Assembly: GCF_003124125.1 (NCBI RefSeq)
Contig: NZ_QCXQ01000001.1
Location: forward strand, 228,853-292,852
DNA: 64,000 bases
Direction: 5' to 3'
Source: Levilactobacillus bambusae
GTDB lineage: Bacteria > Bacillota > Bacilli > Lactobacillales > Lactobacillaceae
The notes under the pieces were generated by a model that was given only the letters and a program-made list of their open reading frames with translations, made no database searches and was not told where the DNA came from. The position numbers were made by a program, and so were the translations under genes. Positions 49,290-59,072 of the stretch are shown one piece after another. How positions within the stretch are numbered: the first letter of the stretch is position 1; each line of letters opens with the position of its first letter.

Positions 49290-52121
49290 TTAAATTCCGC
49301 TTGAGTTTTCAAAAAAATTAACGAGTCTCATTCGCAGCTGTTCCGTGGTTCCCGTAATCATGGGTAAATCAGCCGGCAAGGCATTCAGCATTGATTTTCC
49401 GTACGGCTTATCAATTAAGCGGCGATCAAGAATCACAATTGCCCCGGTGTCTTGATCCGTCCGAATCAAGCGGCCAACTCCCTGTCGAAGCCGCAGTGTA
49501 GCCTTTGGCAACGCCGCATTATAAAACGGACTTTTTCCCTCCGCGGTGAGGCGATTATACTCGGCTTTGACAAATACTTGGTCGGGCGATTCAAACGGCA
49601 GTCTCGTAATCAGTAATAACTCTAACTGTTCATTTGGTAGATCGACACCCTCCCAAAAGCTACCCGCACCGAGGAGAATGGCATCCGTGCCGTGACTAAA
49701 CCGCTTGGCAATCCGTTCCCGCGATCCGGTTACCCCCTGAGCTAATATTTCACGATCTTGGAACACGGGTGATAGAGTTAACCAATCGTACACTTCCTGA
49801 ATGAGACTTAACGAATTAAAAAGAACCATGGTCTGCTTATGGACGCTTCCCGCCAGATCCTCGATGGCACCCACTAAGTAAGAAACGTAATCCCGATTGC
49901 TAACCTGAGCAACATCAGGCCCATCTGTGGCTACCAAAAGTTCTGCTTGCTGACGGTAGTCAAAATTACTGTGCAACCGATGCGTTGCCACCTGTTCGCG
50001 GTCTAAATCATAACGGTCTAATAAGAATGTCGAACGTTTAGATGAAAATAGCGTCGCCCCGGTAAATAAGGGGGGCTGAAAGTACTGGTAAACGTGGCGA
50101 CTTAAAAAGCCCTCGGTAGAAAGAAGTCCCCCGGATAGCTGCAGACTGTTTTGATCGCCTGCATGCCCCAGGGTCAGCCAAAATAGGTTTGCGGTGTCAC
50201 TGACCATCGATTCGTCCACGATTGCCAACATTTGTGCGAGTAACTCATCCAACTGTCGAGCATACCGTTCAAACCTTGTAAACGCATAGTCATCGGCTTC
50301 TTCCCACTGTTCGGGATCACCCTCAAATTTTTGCCGCAGTTTTGCCAGTTCATCTAGTAAAATATCCCCTGCACTACGACAAACCTTAAGGGCGGCTTGA
50401 AGGTCGGCAAACTGGCGGCTTAACGCTTGCCGATCGACTAATTGCTCATAAGTCTGATCATTCTCAGGTCGACGATGTTGACCGATAAATTTGTGGTAAA
50501 GCGAATGGGTAATCGTCTGAATGGCATCATCCAACGTTAACAGCAAGTGGTCAATCCCAACGAGTTGGGTCGTCATCGCTGCGTCGGCCACAAAGGTATC
50601 CGTTAAGGACCGACCGTGCTCGCTTTTTACCGTCCGTTGAACGTGATGAATCGCATTAATAATTTGAGAAAACCGAATGGTCGATCGTCTTTGATGAATG
50701 GTACTTCGGACAAAATCCTGGGCTTCATCAATCACTAAATACGGTTGGTTCAATAACTCCCCGAGTGCTTGGGCGTGCTCCGCTAAATAGGCGTGGTTAA
50801 CAATGACAAACTGAGCGGACTGAACCGCCCGATTACGGCGGCGTAAGAAATCATCCGCATAAAAGGGACTATCAACGGGTACCGATTCTACGGGGCCGTG
50901 GACAATCTCACTAAAATAAGGGGCAGAATACGTTGCCAGATGCAACTCATCTAAATCACCAGTAGTCGTTTGGGTCAGCCATACCAACAGCCTTAGCTTA
51001 AGTAACTGGGTCTGTTTGGAGGGTTCATCAATCGCAAGTGTCAAAGCAAATCGATTCAGATCAATATAGTGCCGGTTTCCTTTGACAATGACGGCCGATA
51101 CGTTAAACGGCACAATGGCATTCAACGCCGGAATGGTGTCCGCCTTAAATTGTTCTTGCAATAGCGTCGTCGCCGTACTAACGACCGTTTGCCCCCCTAC
51201 CTGGGTTAAATAGGCAAACGGTAGTCCATACCCTAGACTTTTACCGAGGCCGGTCGGTGCCTCAACTAGCAGCGTCTTAACGGGATGCTGATCGGTGTCG
51301 TGATAATTCTTATAAATCAAGTTCATCATTTTTGATTGCTCGGCTCGCCACGTTAAGTCGGCCGGCATTAACCTTAGCTTTTGCCGTTTAGTCTTGGGGT
51401 AGTCAACTGCTTCAGGCGTGAGTGGTTCTAATTCCATTGAAGGTGATTCCCGTAAGGCCAACCCATTTTTAATATAGGTTCCCTTTGGCAAGGGTTTAGG
51501 GCGATTCAAATTCAATTCTAGCGCTGACCCAAATAGATCAGCAGTATCACGAGGTAAATCGGCCCGTAAATCAACCATTTGTTGAAGGGTAACGATCGGT
51601 AATTGCCGGAGTCGGTGCAGCAGATGAATAAATAGTTGGGCCGTTGCGTCGGCATCACTATCTGCTGAATGCGGGTTACGATGTTCAATGGCAAGTGTCC
51701 GGCTAAGATCCCTAAGGCGAAAACTAGTCGCCGTAGGCATCAAAATTTGGCTGAGGGAAACCGTATCAACCGCTTCGATTTCAAGAATTGGGTAGCCAAC
51801 CCGTTCAAACTCAGCGTTAATAAAGGGTAAATCAAAATTAACGTTATGGGCCACAAAGACCGTGTTGGTCAATAAACTATAGAGCGTCCCCGCAATATCA
51901 TCAAATAACGGTGCCTTTTTAACCCGCTTGTTGGTGATACCTGTTAGCCGCTCAATGGCTGCCGGAATCGCCCGTTCGGGGTTAACGTCCGTGGCAAACC
52001 GATTAATAATTTTATGGTTTTGAATAAAAACGCAGCCGATTTGAATAATTCGGTCCCCATCCTTAACTGAGGTCCCGGTCGTTTCAATGTCAACTACTGC
52101 GTAAATTGTTTTATTATTCAT
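49290..52121 (-). CDS. dinG: DinG-family helicase with N-terminal exonuclease domain
   Basis: A protein of about 943 residues. The N-terminal DEDDh exonuclease domain shows VDIETTG, HNVNFDLPF and HSADSDADA (to about 165). The XPD-like helicase has Walker A EAPTGLGKS and the VIDEAQDF box. The C-terminal part has LLGAGSFWEGVDLPNEQL and QGVGRLIRTDQDTG. The Fe-S cysteines of E. coli DinG are absent, as in other Firmicutes DinG. Start chosen at ATG 52121 by family length; the ribosome site is weak (GGTGA). Confidence 0.93.
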   Translation of the reverse strand: MNNKTIYAVVDIETTGTSVKDGDRIIQIGCVFIQNHKIINRFATDVNPERAIPAAIERLTGITNKRVKKAPLFDDIAGTLYSLLTNTVFVAHNVNFDLPFINAEFERVGYPILEIEAVDTVSLSQILMPTATSFRLRDLSRTLAIEHRNPHSADSDADATAQLFIHLLHRLRQLPIVTLQQMVDLRADLPRDTADLFGSALELNLNRPKPLPKGTYIKNGLALRESPSMELEPLTPEAVDYPKTKRQKLRLMPADLTWRAEQSKMMNLIYKNYHDTDQHPVKTLLVEAPTGLGKSLGYGLPFAYLTQVGGQTVVSTATTLLQEQFKADTIPALNAIVPFNVSAVIVKGNRHYIDLNRFALTLAIDEPSKQTQLLKLRLLVWLTQTTTGDLDELHLATYSAPYFSEIVHGPVESVPVDSPFYADDFLRRRNRAVQSAQFVIVNHAYLAEHAQALGELLNQPYLVIDEAQDFVRSTIHQRRSTIRFSQIINAIHHVQRTVKSEHGRSLTDTFVADAAMTTQLVGIDHLLLTLDDAIQTITHSLYHKFIGQHRRPENDQTYEQLVDRQALSRQFADLQAALKVCRSAGDILLDELAKLRQKFEGDPEQWEEADDYAFTRFERYARQLDELLAQMLAIVDESMVSDTANLFWLTLGHAGDQNSLQLSGGLLSTEGFLSRHVYQYFQPPLFTGATLFSSKRSTFLLDRYDLDREQVATHRLHSNFDYRQQAELLVATDGPDVAQVSNRDYVSYLVGAIEDLAGSVHKQTMVLFNSLSLIQEVYDWLTLSPVFQDREILAQGVTGSRERIAKRFSHGTDAILLGAGSFWEGVDLPNEQLELLLITRLPFESPDQVFVKAEYNRLTAEGKSPFYNAALPKATLRLRQGVGRLIRTDQDTGAIVILDRRLIDKPYGKSMLNALPADLPMITGTTEQLRMRLVNFFENSSGI

Positions 52122-52336
52122 AAGGATCTTAATCACCAAATTCTCTTGCTAAATTCTTACTCCAATCATACACCACTTACGGTAACAAGGCTACGGAGGA
52201 GTAAACCCGACCCTTGATTTTCATTTGATTTACTCGATCGGTCCCCGTTAAAATCACTATCAGTTGATTAAAAACCTATAAGCATTCTGGCGATTTTTTT
52301 AAAGTTAGGGTATGATAAAGGTTCGAGGTAATTCGA

Positions 52337-53317
52337 ATGAAAGTGAGCGATAGTATGGTAAAAACGGCCATTGGTAAAAGTCACGCCAAAATCATCCTTA
52401 TTGGGGAACATAGCGCAGTCTATGGCGAACCGGCCATTGTCCTTCCCCTCTCTTCAGTGGTCACTACCGTCACCATTAAATCTAACAGTAGTAACGGACA
52501 GTGGTTAGACTGTCGTTATTATTCTGGTCCAATTCAGCGGTTAAGCGATAATATGCAAGGGATCCGCACTTTGATTGAAACCCTGCTAACCCGGTTTGAC
52601 GCCCAAACCACCAGCTTTAAAATGCACATTGAGAGTGAATTACCGGCTGAACGTGGCATGGGTTCTTCTGCTGCCACTGCGGTCGCCATTATTCGGGCAA
52701 TGTACCAATATTTTGATCGGCCCCTAACGAGAAGTCAACTATTAGCGGATGCCGACATCGAAGAAACCATTACCCACGGAAACCCTAGCGGAATGGATGC
52801 CGCTACCACGAGTTCCGACGTCCCAATTTGGTTTGTCAACGACCGGCACCTGAAGGAAATCATTCAAATTCCAATCACCCTGTCCTCTTATTTAGTCATT
52901 GCTGACAGTGGGATCAAGGGAAAGACCGGTCAAGCTGTGAAACACGTGGCCGAACAGAAAATGACCAGTCCTGAAAAAACCGATCAACACCTGCAAAGGT
53001 TAGGCCAGTTAGCTAATGAGGCTAAGGAGGCAGTGGCTAGCGATAATTCCCGTGACTTAGGCCAAATGATGACTGAAGCCCAATGGGAGTTAAATCAATT
53101 AAATGTGAGTTCTCCCGAATTAGATCGGTTAATTACGACCGCTATGGCTACGGGAGCACTGGGGGCTAAACTGACGGGCGGCGGCTTAGGCGGCTGCATG
53201 ATTGCACTCTGTGCCGATGAAGAAAAAGCCCTCCAGGTTTCGGACGCCCTGCTTGCAACTGGAGCTACCCGAACCTGGATTGAGTCCTTTAACTTTGAGG
53301 AGGAAAAAACACAATGA
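52337..53317 (+). CDS. mvk: Mevalonate kinase
   Basis: A 326-residue GHMP kinase phosphorylating mevalonate at position 5. Blocks: KIILIGEHSAVYGEPAIVLP near residue 15, the ATP loop PAERGMGSSAATAVA near residue 100, and GGLGGCMIAL near the C-terminus. First of four isoprenoid genes; its stop overlaps the mvaD start by 4 bp. An in-frame ATG six codons in is an alternative start. A TATGAT -10 at 52311-52316 precedes it. Confidence 0.96.
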   Translation: MKVSDSMVKTAIGKSHAKIILIGEHSAVYGEPAIVLPLSSVVTTVTIKSNSSNGQWLDCRYYSGPIQRLSDNMQGIRTLIETLLTRFDAQTTSFKMHIESELPAERGMGSSAATAVAIIRAMYQYFDRPLTRSQLLADADIEETITHGNPSGMDAATTSSDVPIWFVNDRHLKEIIQIPITLSSYLVIADSGIKGKTGQAVKHVAEQKMTSPEKTDQHLQRLGQLANEAKEAVASDNSRDLGQMMTEAQWELNQLNVSSPELDRLITTAMATGALGAKLTGGGLGGCMIALCADEEKALQVSDALLATGATRTWIESFNFEEEKTQ

Positions 53318-54300
53318 CCCAGTTATTTTCAAAGAGTACGGCAAGGGCCCATACGAACATTGCGCTCGTAAAATACTGGGGGAAGGCTGATTCTGACTTG
53401 AAATTACCGATAACAGATAGCTTATCTCTGACGTTAGATGGGTTTTACACGGATACCAGTGTGGTTTTTGACGATTGCTTAACGGCCGATGAAGTCACCC
53501 TTAATTCCCACCGTTTGTCACTCGACGAAGCATCCCGGGTACATCAATTTTTAGATGTTGTGCGCGAGTGGAGTCACCTGACAACGTTTGCTCGGGTTCA
53601 GTCCGTTAACCATGTTCCGACGTCGGCGGGCCTCGCTTCATCCGCATCCGCTTTTGCCGCATTAGCTGGAAGTGCTAGCCGGGCGGCAGGGTTAAATCTT
53701 AGCCGTAAAGATCTATCACGACTCGCTCGACGGGGTTCAGGTTCTGCTAGCCGTTCGATTTATGGTGGATTTGTCCAGTGGCAAAAGGGAAACGACGAGA
53801 CCTCCTACGCTTTTCCGGTCGAGGAAGATGTGACTTGGCCCATTAGTATGGTGGCATTAATCGTTGATGCCAACCAAAAGAAAGTTTCATCAACCCTTGG
53901 AATGCAAACCAGTGTGGCTAGTTCCCCCTTTTACGCCCAGTGGCCCACTATCGTGGCAAAGGATCTAGAGGAAATTAAGCCGGCCATTCTAAACCATGAT
54001 CTGACACATGTCGGTCAGATCATGGAGGCAAATGCTATGCGGATGCACGCTCTAACCCTATCTGCTGCACCGAGTTTTACCTATTTTAATGGTGAAACTA
54101 TTCGGGCCATGAACCTTGTTCAAAGCCTTCGACAAACTGGCGTTGAATGTTACTTTACTTTAGATGCTGGACCCAACCTAAAAATTCTTTGTGAATCTGA
54201 AAATGAAACCACTGTGGTAGCTGCCCTGGCAAGTGAATTTGGGGCAGATCATGTATTGGCCACACGCCCTGGTAAGGGGTTAACCTACCTCTCTGATTAA
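53314..54300 (+). CDS. mvaD: Diphosphomevalonate decarboxylase
   Basis: A 328-residue GHMP enzyme that converts diphosphomevalonate to isopentenyl diphosphate with ATP. HTNIALVKYWGK opens the protein; the phosphate loop is PTSAGLASSASAFAALA near residue 105; RRGSGSASRSIYGGF follows. ATG overlaps the mvk stop. RBS GAGGAGG inside mvk. Confidence 0.96.
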   Translation: MTQLFSKSTARAHTNIALVKYWGKADSDLKLPITDSLSLTLDGFYTDTSVVFDDCLTADEVTLNSHRLSLDEASRVHQFLDVVREWSHLTTFARVQSVNHVPTSAGLASSASAFAALAGSASRAAGLNLSRKDLSRLARRGSGSASRSIYGGFVQWQKGNDETSYAFPVEEDVTWPISMVALIVDANQKKVSSTLGMQTSVASSPFYAQWPTIVAKDLEEIKPAILNHDLTHVGQIMEANAMRMHALTLSAAPSFTYFNGETIRAMNLVQSLRQTGVECYFTLDAGPNLKILCESENETTVVAALASEFGADHVLATRPGKGLTYLSD

Positions 54301-54316
54301 TTGTTGCTGAAAGGAC

Positions 54317-55402
54317 ATGATGTTTTTGATTTCCGTGCAAGCTCCCGGAAAATTATATATTGCAGGCGAATATGCGGTGGTTGAATCTGGATACCCTGCA
54401 ATTATTGTCGCTGTTGATCAATTTGTGACGGTTTCCGTTGAAAATAGTGAGGACGTGGGTAGTCTTATTTCTACCCAATATCAAGAAACCCCCATTGTAT
54501 GGCGCCGAGAGGGAGACGAAATGGTTTTTGATGACCGTGATAATCCCTTTCAGTATATTTTATCGGCCATTCGACTGACCGAATCCTACGCCCGTGAAAT
54601 TGGACGTAAGATGACCGTTTATCATATGAAAATCGATAGCGACTTAGATAGTCCGGACGGAAAAAAATACGGTCTTGGATCGTCAGCAGCTGTAACCGTT
54701 GCTACCATTAAAGCGCTCAATGAGTTTTACCAATTAGGCTTAAAAAAAGCTCAACTATTTAAATTAGCCGCCATCGCCCACTTAGATATTCAGGGTAATG
54801 GGTCTCTGGGAGATATTGCGGCCAGTGTATACGGTGGTTGGATGGCTTACCAATCGTTTGATCATGATTGGCTAGCTTCTGAACGCCACCTGAAGGGACT
54901 ACCAGAACTAATTAATGAGGACTGGCCCGGGCTTTCCATCGAGTTGCTTACCCCACCCGATAAATTAGAGTTGTTAATTGGGTGGACGGGATCACCTGCT
55001 TCGACCTCCCATCTCGTCGACCGGGTGGCCGTCATGAAGGCGGAACAACCTGATCACTACCAGGCCTTTTTAAATCAGAGCAAGCAGTGCATTAACCGCC
55101 TTGTAACTGGATTTCGAACCAACCAATTACCGGTTATCCAAAGGGAAATCACAGTTAACCGGCGACTGCTTAAGAAACTAGCCGATTTTAGTCACGTGGT
55201 CATTGAAACCCCCGTTTTAACTAAAATGTGTGATATTGCTGAACGGTTTGGCGGTGCAGCTAAATCGTCCGGTGCGGGTGGTGGTGACTGTGGGATTGTC
55301 ATTATTAACAAGGATCAGGACATTAATACGATGGTTAAAGAGTGGTCGGCAAACGGCATTAAACGGTTAAAAATGAACGTTCACCATGTCTTAGGTGAAT
55401 GA
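54317..55402 (+). CDS. pmk: Phosphomevalonate kinase
   Basis: A 361-residue GHMP kinase. VQAPGKLYIAGEYAVVESG starts the protein; YGLGSSAAVTVATIKAL is the ATP loop; GGAAKSSGAGGGDCGI is the C-terminal motif. AAAGGAC lies too close to the first ATG (54317), so translation may begin at the TTG three codons later (54326). Third gene of the isoprenoid operon. Confidence 0.95.
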   Translation: MMFLISVQAPGKLYIAGEYAVVESGYPAIIVAVDQFVTVSVENSEDVGSLISTQYQETPIVWRREGDEMVFDDRDNPFQYILSAIRLTESYAREIGRKMTVYHMKIDSDLDSPDGKKYGLGSSAAVTVATIKALNEFYQLGLKKAQLFKLAAIAHLDIQGNGSLGDIAASVYGGWMAYQSFDHDWLASERHLKGLPELINEDWPGLSIELLTPPDKLELLIGWTGSPASTSHLVDRVAVMKAEQPDHYQAFLNQSKQCINRLVTGFRTNQLPVIQREITVNRRLLKKLADFSHVVIETPVLTKMCDIAERFGGAAKSSGAGGGDCGIVIINKDQDINTMVKEWSANGIKRLKMNVHHVLGE

Positions 55403-55417
55403 TGAAGGAGGATTTTC

Positions 55418-56452
55418 ATGGCATCAAGTCATTCGCACCGCAAAGATGAACATGTTTCGCTTGCTGAAAAATTCTATCAACCGACAGCCACTTCCGGCTT
55501 TGATGACGTCCAATTTATCCACCAAAGTCTTCCAGAAATATCACTCAATGAAGTTTCTTATGCGACCCACTTAGGTCCCCTAAAACTGGAGATCCCCTTC
55601 TTTATCGAAGCCATGACCGGAGGCAGTCCTAAAACGGGCCAGTTAAACACCCGCTTAAGTAAAATTGCTGCGGCAACTGGACTAGCGATGGCAACGGGGT
55701 CAGAAAGCGTGGCCCTAAAGGAACCCGAATTAAAAGAGTCGTTTAGTGTCGTTCGCCAAACTAACCCCACTGGATTAGTTTTTGGTAACATTGGCGCTGG
55801 TCATAGTCTTGAGCAAGCCCAAAAGAGTGTTGATTTATTAAGGGCGGACGCATTAGAGATCCATCTGAATACCCCCCAAGAATTAGTGATGCCTGAAGGA
55901 GACCGGTCTTTTTTTTGGCAAGCTGAATTGCAACAAACCATTGCCTTGCTTCCGGTACCTGTCATTGTTAAGGAAGTCGGGTTTGGGATGTCCATGGAAA
56001 CCCTAACCCAGTTAAAAACGCTCGGGGCAACCATTGTCGACTTAGGTGGCCGGGGAGGCACAAACTTTGCGGAAATCGAAAACTTTCGGCGCCCTAAAAA
56101 AGATCTAGCCTACCTTTCTGATTGGGGCTTAACTACAGTGCAATCCCTTATGGAGGCTCGAATGGTTTCTGGATTAGACGTGATTGCAACGGGTGGGATC
56201 CGGAACCCCCTCGATATTGTAAAGGCGTTAGCCCTTGGTGCAAACGCGGTTGGAATTGCCGGTGCCCTTCTCCACCTGTTAATTCATGAAGATGATGCCA
56301 CTATCATTGCCACCCTTAATGATTGGAAGCAAGGGGTTAAAACGATTATGACCCTATTGGGGGTTAGAACCCTTGCGGAACTTCAGCAGGTAAAACTACT
56401 CGTTTCACCTAACATGGAAAGCTACTTAAGGCAACGCAAAATCCCCTATTAA
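55418..56452 (+). CDS. fni: Type 2 isopentenyl-diphosphate delta-isomerase
   Basis: A 344-residue FMN- and NADPH-dependent isomerase between IPP and [17 protein letters not shown] at the start, [12 protein letters not shown] near residue 62, [14 protein letters not shown] near 208 and [14 protein letters not shown] near 262 are the FMN and substrate segments. RBS AAGGAGG. It completes the mvk-mvaD-pmk-fni route from mevalonate to both isoprene units; HMG-CoA reductase and synthase are not in the window. Confidence 0.96.
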   Translation: MASSHSHRKDEHVSLAEKFYQPTATSGFDDVQFIHQSLPEISLNEVSYATHLGPLKLEIPFFIEAMTGGSPKTGQLNTRLSKIAAATGLAMATGSESVALKEPELKESFSVVRQTNPTGLVFGNIGAGHSLEQAQKSVDLLRADALEIHLNTPQELVMPEGDRSFFWQAELQQTIALLPVPVIVKEVGFGMSMETLTQLKTLGATIVDLGGRGGTNFAEIENFRRPKKDLAYLSDWGLTTVQSLMEARMVSGLDVIATGGIRNPLDIVKALALGANAVGIAGALLHLLIHEDDATIIATLNDWKQGVKTIMTLLGVRTLAELQQVKLLVSPNMESYLRQRKIPY

Positions 56453-56466
56453 TTTTACGGGAATGT

Positions 56467-56505
56467 AAAACGGAAGGATAACCAAATTGGTTATCCTTCC
56501 GTTTT
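56467..56505 (+). terminator. Terminator of the isoprenoid operon
   Basis: An 18-bp perfect stem (56467-56484 with 56488-56505) with a 3-nt loop and T-run. Confidence 0.9.
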
Positions 56506-56623
56506 TAGTAAGTGCTAAATACCCTTTTGATCATATGCGAAGAATTAATCCCCCTAGGTGCGGGGTTGTGTTTAAGGTAATAAGTTAAAGTAAGAATTGA
56601 CGTGTTACTTAATAAGATAAAAA

Positions 56624-56652
56624 GGTCTGCGGATTAAGATTATCCGCAGACC
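56624..56652 (-). terminator. Terminator of rsmF
   Basis: GGTCTGCGGAT/ATCCGCAGACC stem with TTTTT at the minus-strand exit. Confidence 0.85.
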
Positions 56653-56658
56653 AATCAT

Positions 56659-58017
56659 TTAGTCATAGACTTGGAACCGAAGTCCCTTAGGAAAGAAATT
56701 TTTAATCGTTTTACCGACTAATTTGCCATATGCAACTGGTTGATTGTCGCATACAAGAAGGTACCATCCCTTAGAATGTTCTTCATCAATCGTAATGGTC
56801 TCACCATGTACTACCTTCGCCCACTGTTCGTGATTAATCGTCAATTGATGCTGGGCCTGTTCCGGTTTTACCGCTAAGGCTAACGCGTAGGAAGGTTCAA
56901 ACCGTTTTTTCTTAAACGTTCCAAGGTGTAATCCGGGCCGTTCAACCTTCAATTTTCCGAAGGCCGGCATCTCAGCCGGCACCGAGTAGAGTTGATCTCC
57001 AAATGTCAGCAAATGAGGAAAAGTTATCCCGATTAACTGATCGGCTGAAAACTCCGTCCACAGTTTTTGCTGTTCACGGGTAAGGCCAACTTGCTGTGGC
57101 TTGGCCGGTTTTGCACCTTGATTCCAATCGGCATCGGCCTGTAATTTAGCCACAAAATGCCCCTCGCCTAACATCTGATTGGGAAAAAGGCGGGCGGCCT
57201 TCTTTAATTCTGGATTGCCGTTAGCCCATTCCGGTCTAGCGTCCGAAATTCCGGCCGTTTTCTCAATTGGTATGAGGTGAAATTCAGGGTATTGGTCTAA
57301 CAACCACGCGATAGTCTGTTCATCTTCCTCCGGTGCAAACGTACACGTTGAGTAGACTAGCTGTCCGCCAGGCCGTACCATCTTAACGGCCTCCGTCAGG
57401 ATTTCCCTTTGCAGAGCGGCGCACTTTTGCGGGTAATCAGCGTCCCAATACGCCATTGCCTCTGGATCCTTCCGGAACATCCCTTCGCCCGAACAGGGAG
57501 CATCCACAACCACCTTATCAAAAAAGCCGGCAAACGGTCGCGTTAATCGTTCCGGACTTTCATTTAAAATTACCGTGTTATGGGGGCCAAATCGCTCAAT
57601 ATTTTCAGCCAGAACACCAACCCGTTTTTTCATAATTTCATTGGAAACTAAGAGGCCGGTATTATCTAAGTAACTCGCTAAGTGAGTTGATTTGCCACCC
57701 GGAGCCGCACAAAGATCGAGCACCCGGTCGCCGCGTTCAGGGTGTGCGGTAGCCCCGACAAACATGGCACTCGGTTCCTGACTGTAGATGGCCCCGCTCT
57801 GGTGAGCTACCGATCGACCGTGAACTTCACCGTAATACCCCCACTTAGCGTACGGCACCGGTTCAGATAAATCCAATCCGGTGGGGATCGATTGTTTTAA
57901 TGGATTAATCCGAAATCCGTGCTTCACTGGTTCATCAAAGCTAGCAAAGAAGGCCTGCGCCTCAGGACCCATTAATTGCTGATATTTATCAATAAATGCT
58001 TGTGGTAACTTAGCCAC
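56659..58017 (-). CDS. rsmF: RsmF-type rRNA cytosine-C5 methyltransferase (NOL1/NOP2/sun family)
   Basis: A 452-residue SAM-dependent enzyme. SAM motif VLDLCAAPGGKSTHLA near residue 105; the two catalytic cysteines in DAPCSGEGMF and STCTFAPEED. The C-terminal part has a ferredoxin-like RsmF domain and a PUA-like end (KGWYLLVCDNQPVAYGK). RBS weak, ATG start, preceding DNA divergent from the HAD gene. Confidence 0.92.
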   Translation of the reverse strand: MAKLPQAFIDKYQQLMGPEAQAFFASFDEPVKHGFRINPLKQSIPTGLDLSEPVPYAKWGYYGEVHGRSVAHQSGAIYSQEPSAMFVGATAHPERGDRVLDLCAAPGGKSTHLASYLDNTGLLVSNEIMKKRVGVLAENIERFGPHNTVILNESPERLTRPFAGFFDKVVVDAPCSGEGMFRKDPEAMAYWDADYPQKCAALQREILTEAVKMVRPGGQLVYSTCTFAPEEDEQTIAWLLDQYPEFHLIPIEKTAGISDARPEWANGNPELKKAARLFPNQMLGEGHFVAKLQADADWNQGAKPAKPQQVGLTREQQKLWTEFSADQLIGITFPHLLTFGDQLYSVPAEMPAFGKLKVERPGLHLGTFKKKRFEPSYALALAVKPEQAQHQLTINHEQWAKVVHGETITIDEEHSKGWYLLVCDNQPVAYGKLVGKTIKNFFPKGLRFQVYD

Positions 58018-58153
58018 ACTTAATTCCTCCCTGATCCGATTTCTTTATTTCCTCATTATACTCGTCTAGCGGACCGCACGAAAGTCGACCTTTTTTCAAC
58101 ACTATGGTATATTGGGAACATCGTTTTAACTCTAAAGAAATCAGGTGACTTAA

Positions 58154-58969
58154 TTGACTCAAAAACTGATCGCCCTTGATCTCGACGGCACAACCCTTAA
58201 TAATGAATCAAAGCTTTCATCAAAAACTAAACGGGTCCTAACTTCGGCAGTTCAAGCAGGCCACATTGTCAGTATCGTAACGGGCCGGCCTTACCGGTTA
58301 AGTGCCGAGATCTACGATGACCTCCACTTAAACACGCCCCTCATCAACTTTAACGGGAGCCTTGGTCATATGCCCCATAACCAAAATTGGGATTTGGAAT
58401 ACCAATATACCATTGACCGCGGGATTGCGTTTGACCTGATGGCCCACCACTATGAATTCGGGATTAATTACCTCGCTGCAGAAGGTAAGTCGCTGTTCCT
58501 AGCGGCCCAGGATAATCCCATTCACCTCGGCTTTTTTCCAACGACCTTAGCCACTAATCAGATTCTAAGCCAAACCACCCTATCAGAAGACCCCACTAGC
58601 CTCACGATCGCACTCGACCGCGATAAACAGCCGGCCGTGATTCAATACCTTAACGATCACTTTGGCGATCAAGTGGACGTTGCTCCTTGGGGTGGCCCCG
58701 ACTCCGTCCTCGAGATTGGTGCCAAGGGGATCCAAAAAGCTACTGGCGTTGAATTTATCGCCAATCAATATCAAATTGACCGGCAAAACATCATTGCGTT
58801 TGGTGACGAACACAATGATACCGCCATGATTGACTACGCCGGTTGGGGCGTCGTCATGCAAAACGGAACACCCCAACTTAAATCAATTGCCAATGATATT
58901 ACGGAGGCCACAAACGAAGAGGACGGCGTTGCCAACTACCTCACAGACTACCTCGGTTTAGCAGAATAG
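58154..58969 (+). CDS. Cof-type HAD-IIB phosphatase
   Basis: A 271-residue haloacid dehalogenase-type phosphatase: nucleophile motif ALDLDGTTLN, then VTGRPYR, KGIQKATGV (Lys) and AFGDEHNDTAMIDYAG (metal aspartates). Members dephosphorylate sugar phosphates, nucleotides or cofactors; substrate not predictable. TTG start behind AGGTGA. Confidence 0.93.
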   Translation: MTQKLIALDLDGTTLNNESKLSSKTKRVLTSAVQAGHIVSIVTGRPYRLSAEIYDDLHLNTPLINFNGSLGHMPHNQNWDLEYQYTIDRGIAFDLMAHHYEFGINYLAAEGKSLFLAAQDNPIHLGFFPTTLATNQILSQTTLSEDPTSLTIALDRDKQPAVIQYLNDHFGDQVDVAPWGGPDSVLEIGAKGIQKATGVEFIANQYQIDRQNIIAFGDEHNDTAMIDYAGWGVVMQNGTPQLKSIANDITEATNEEDGVANYLTDYLGLAE

Positions 58970-58986
58970 GAATTCCACGGCACGCC

Positions 58987-59035
58987 AAGGGGCCCGGCAA
59001 ATTCGGTGAACAACATCGAATTTGCCGGGCCCCTT
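58987..59035. terminator. Bidirectional terminator
   Basis: A perfect GC-rich 19-bp stem (58987-59005 with 59017-59035), loop 11 nt, serving the HAD gene and the converging YhgE/Pip gene. Confidence 0.85.
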
Positions 59036-59072
59036 TTAGGTTTTCTAACTAAATGATTAACCGGTGACTTGC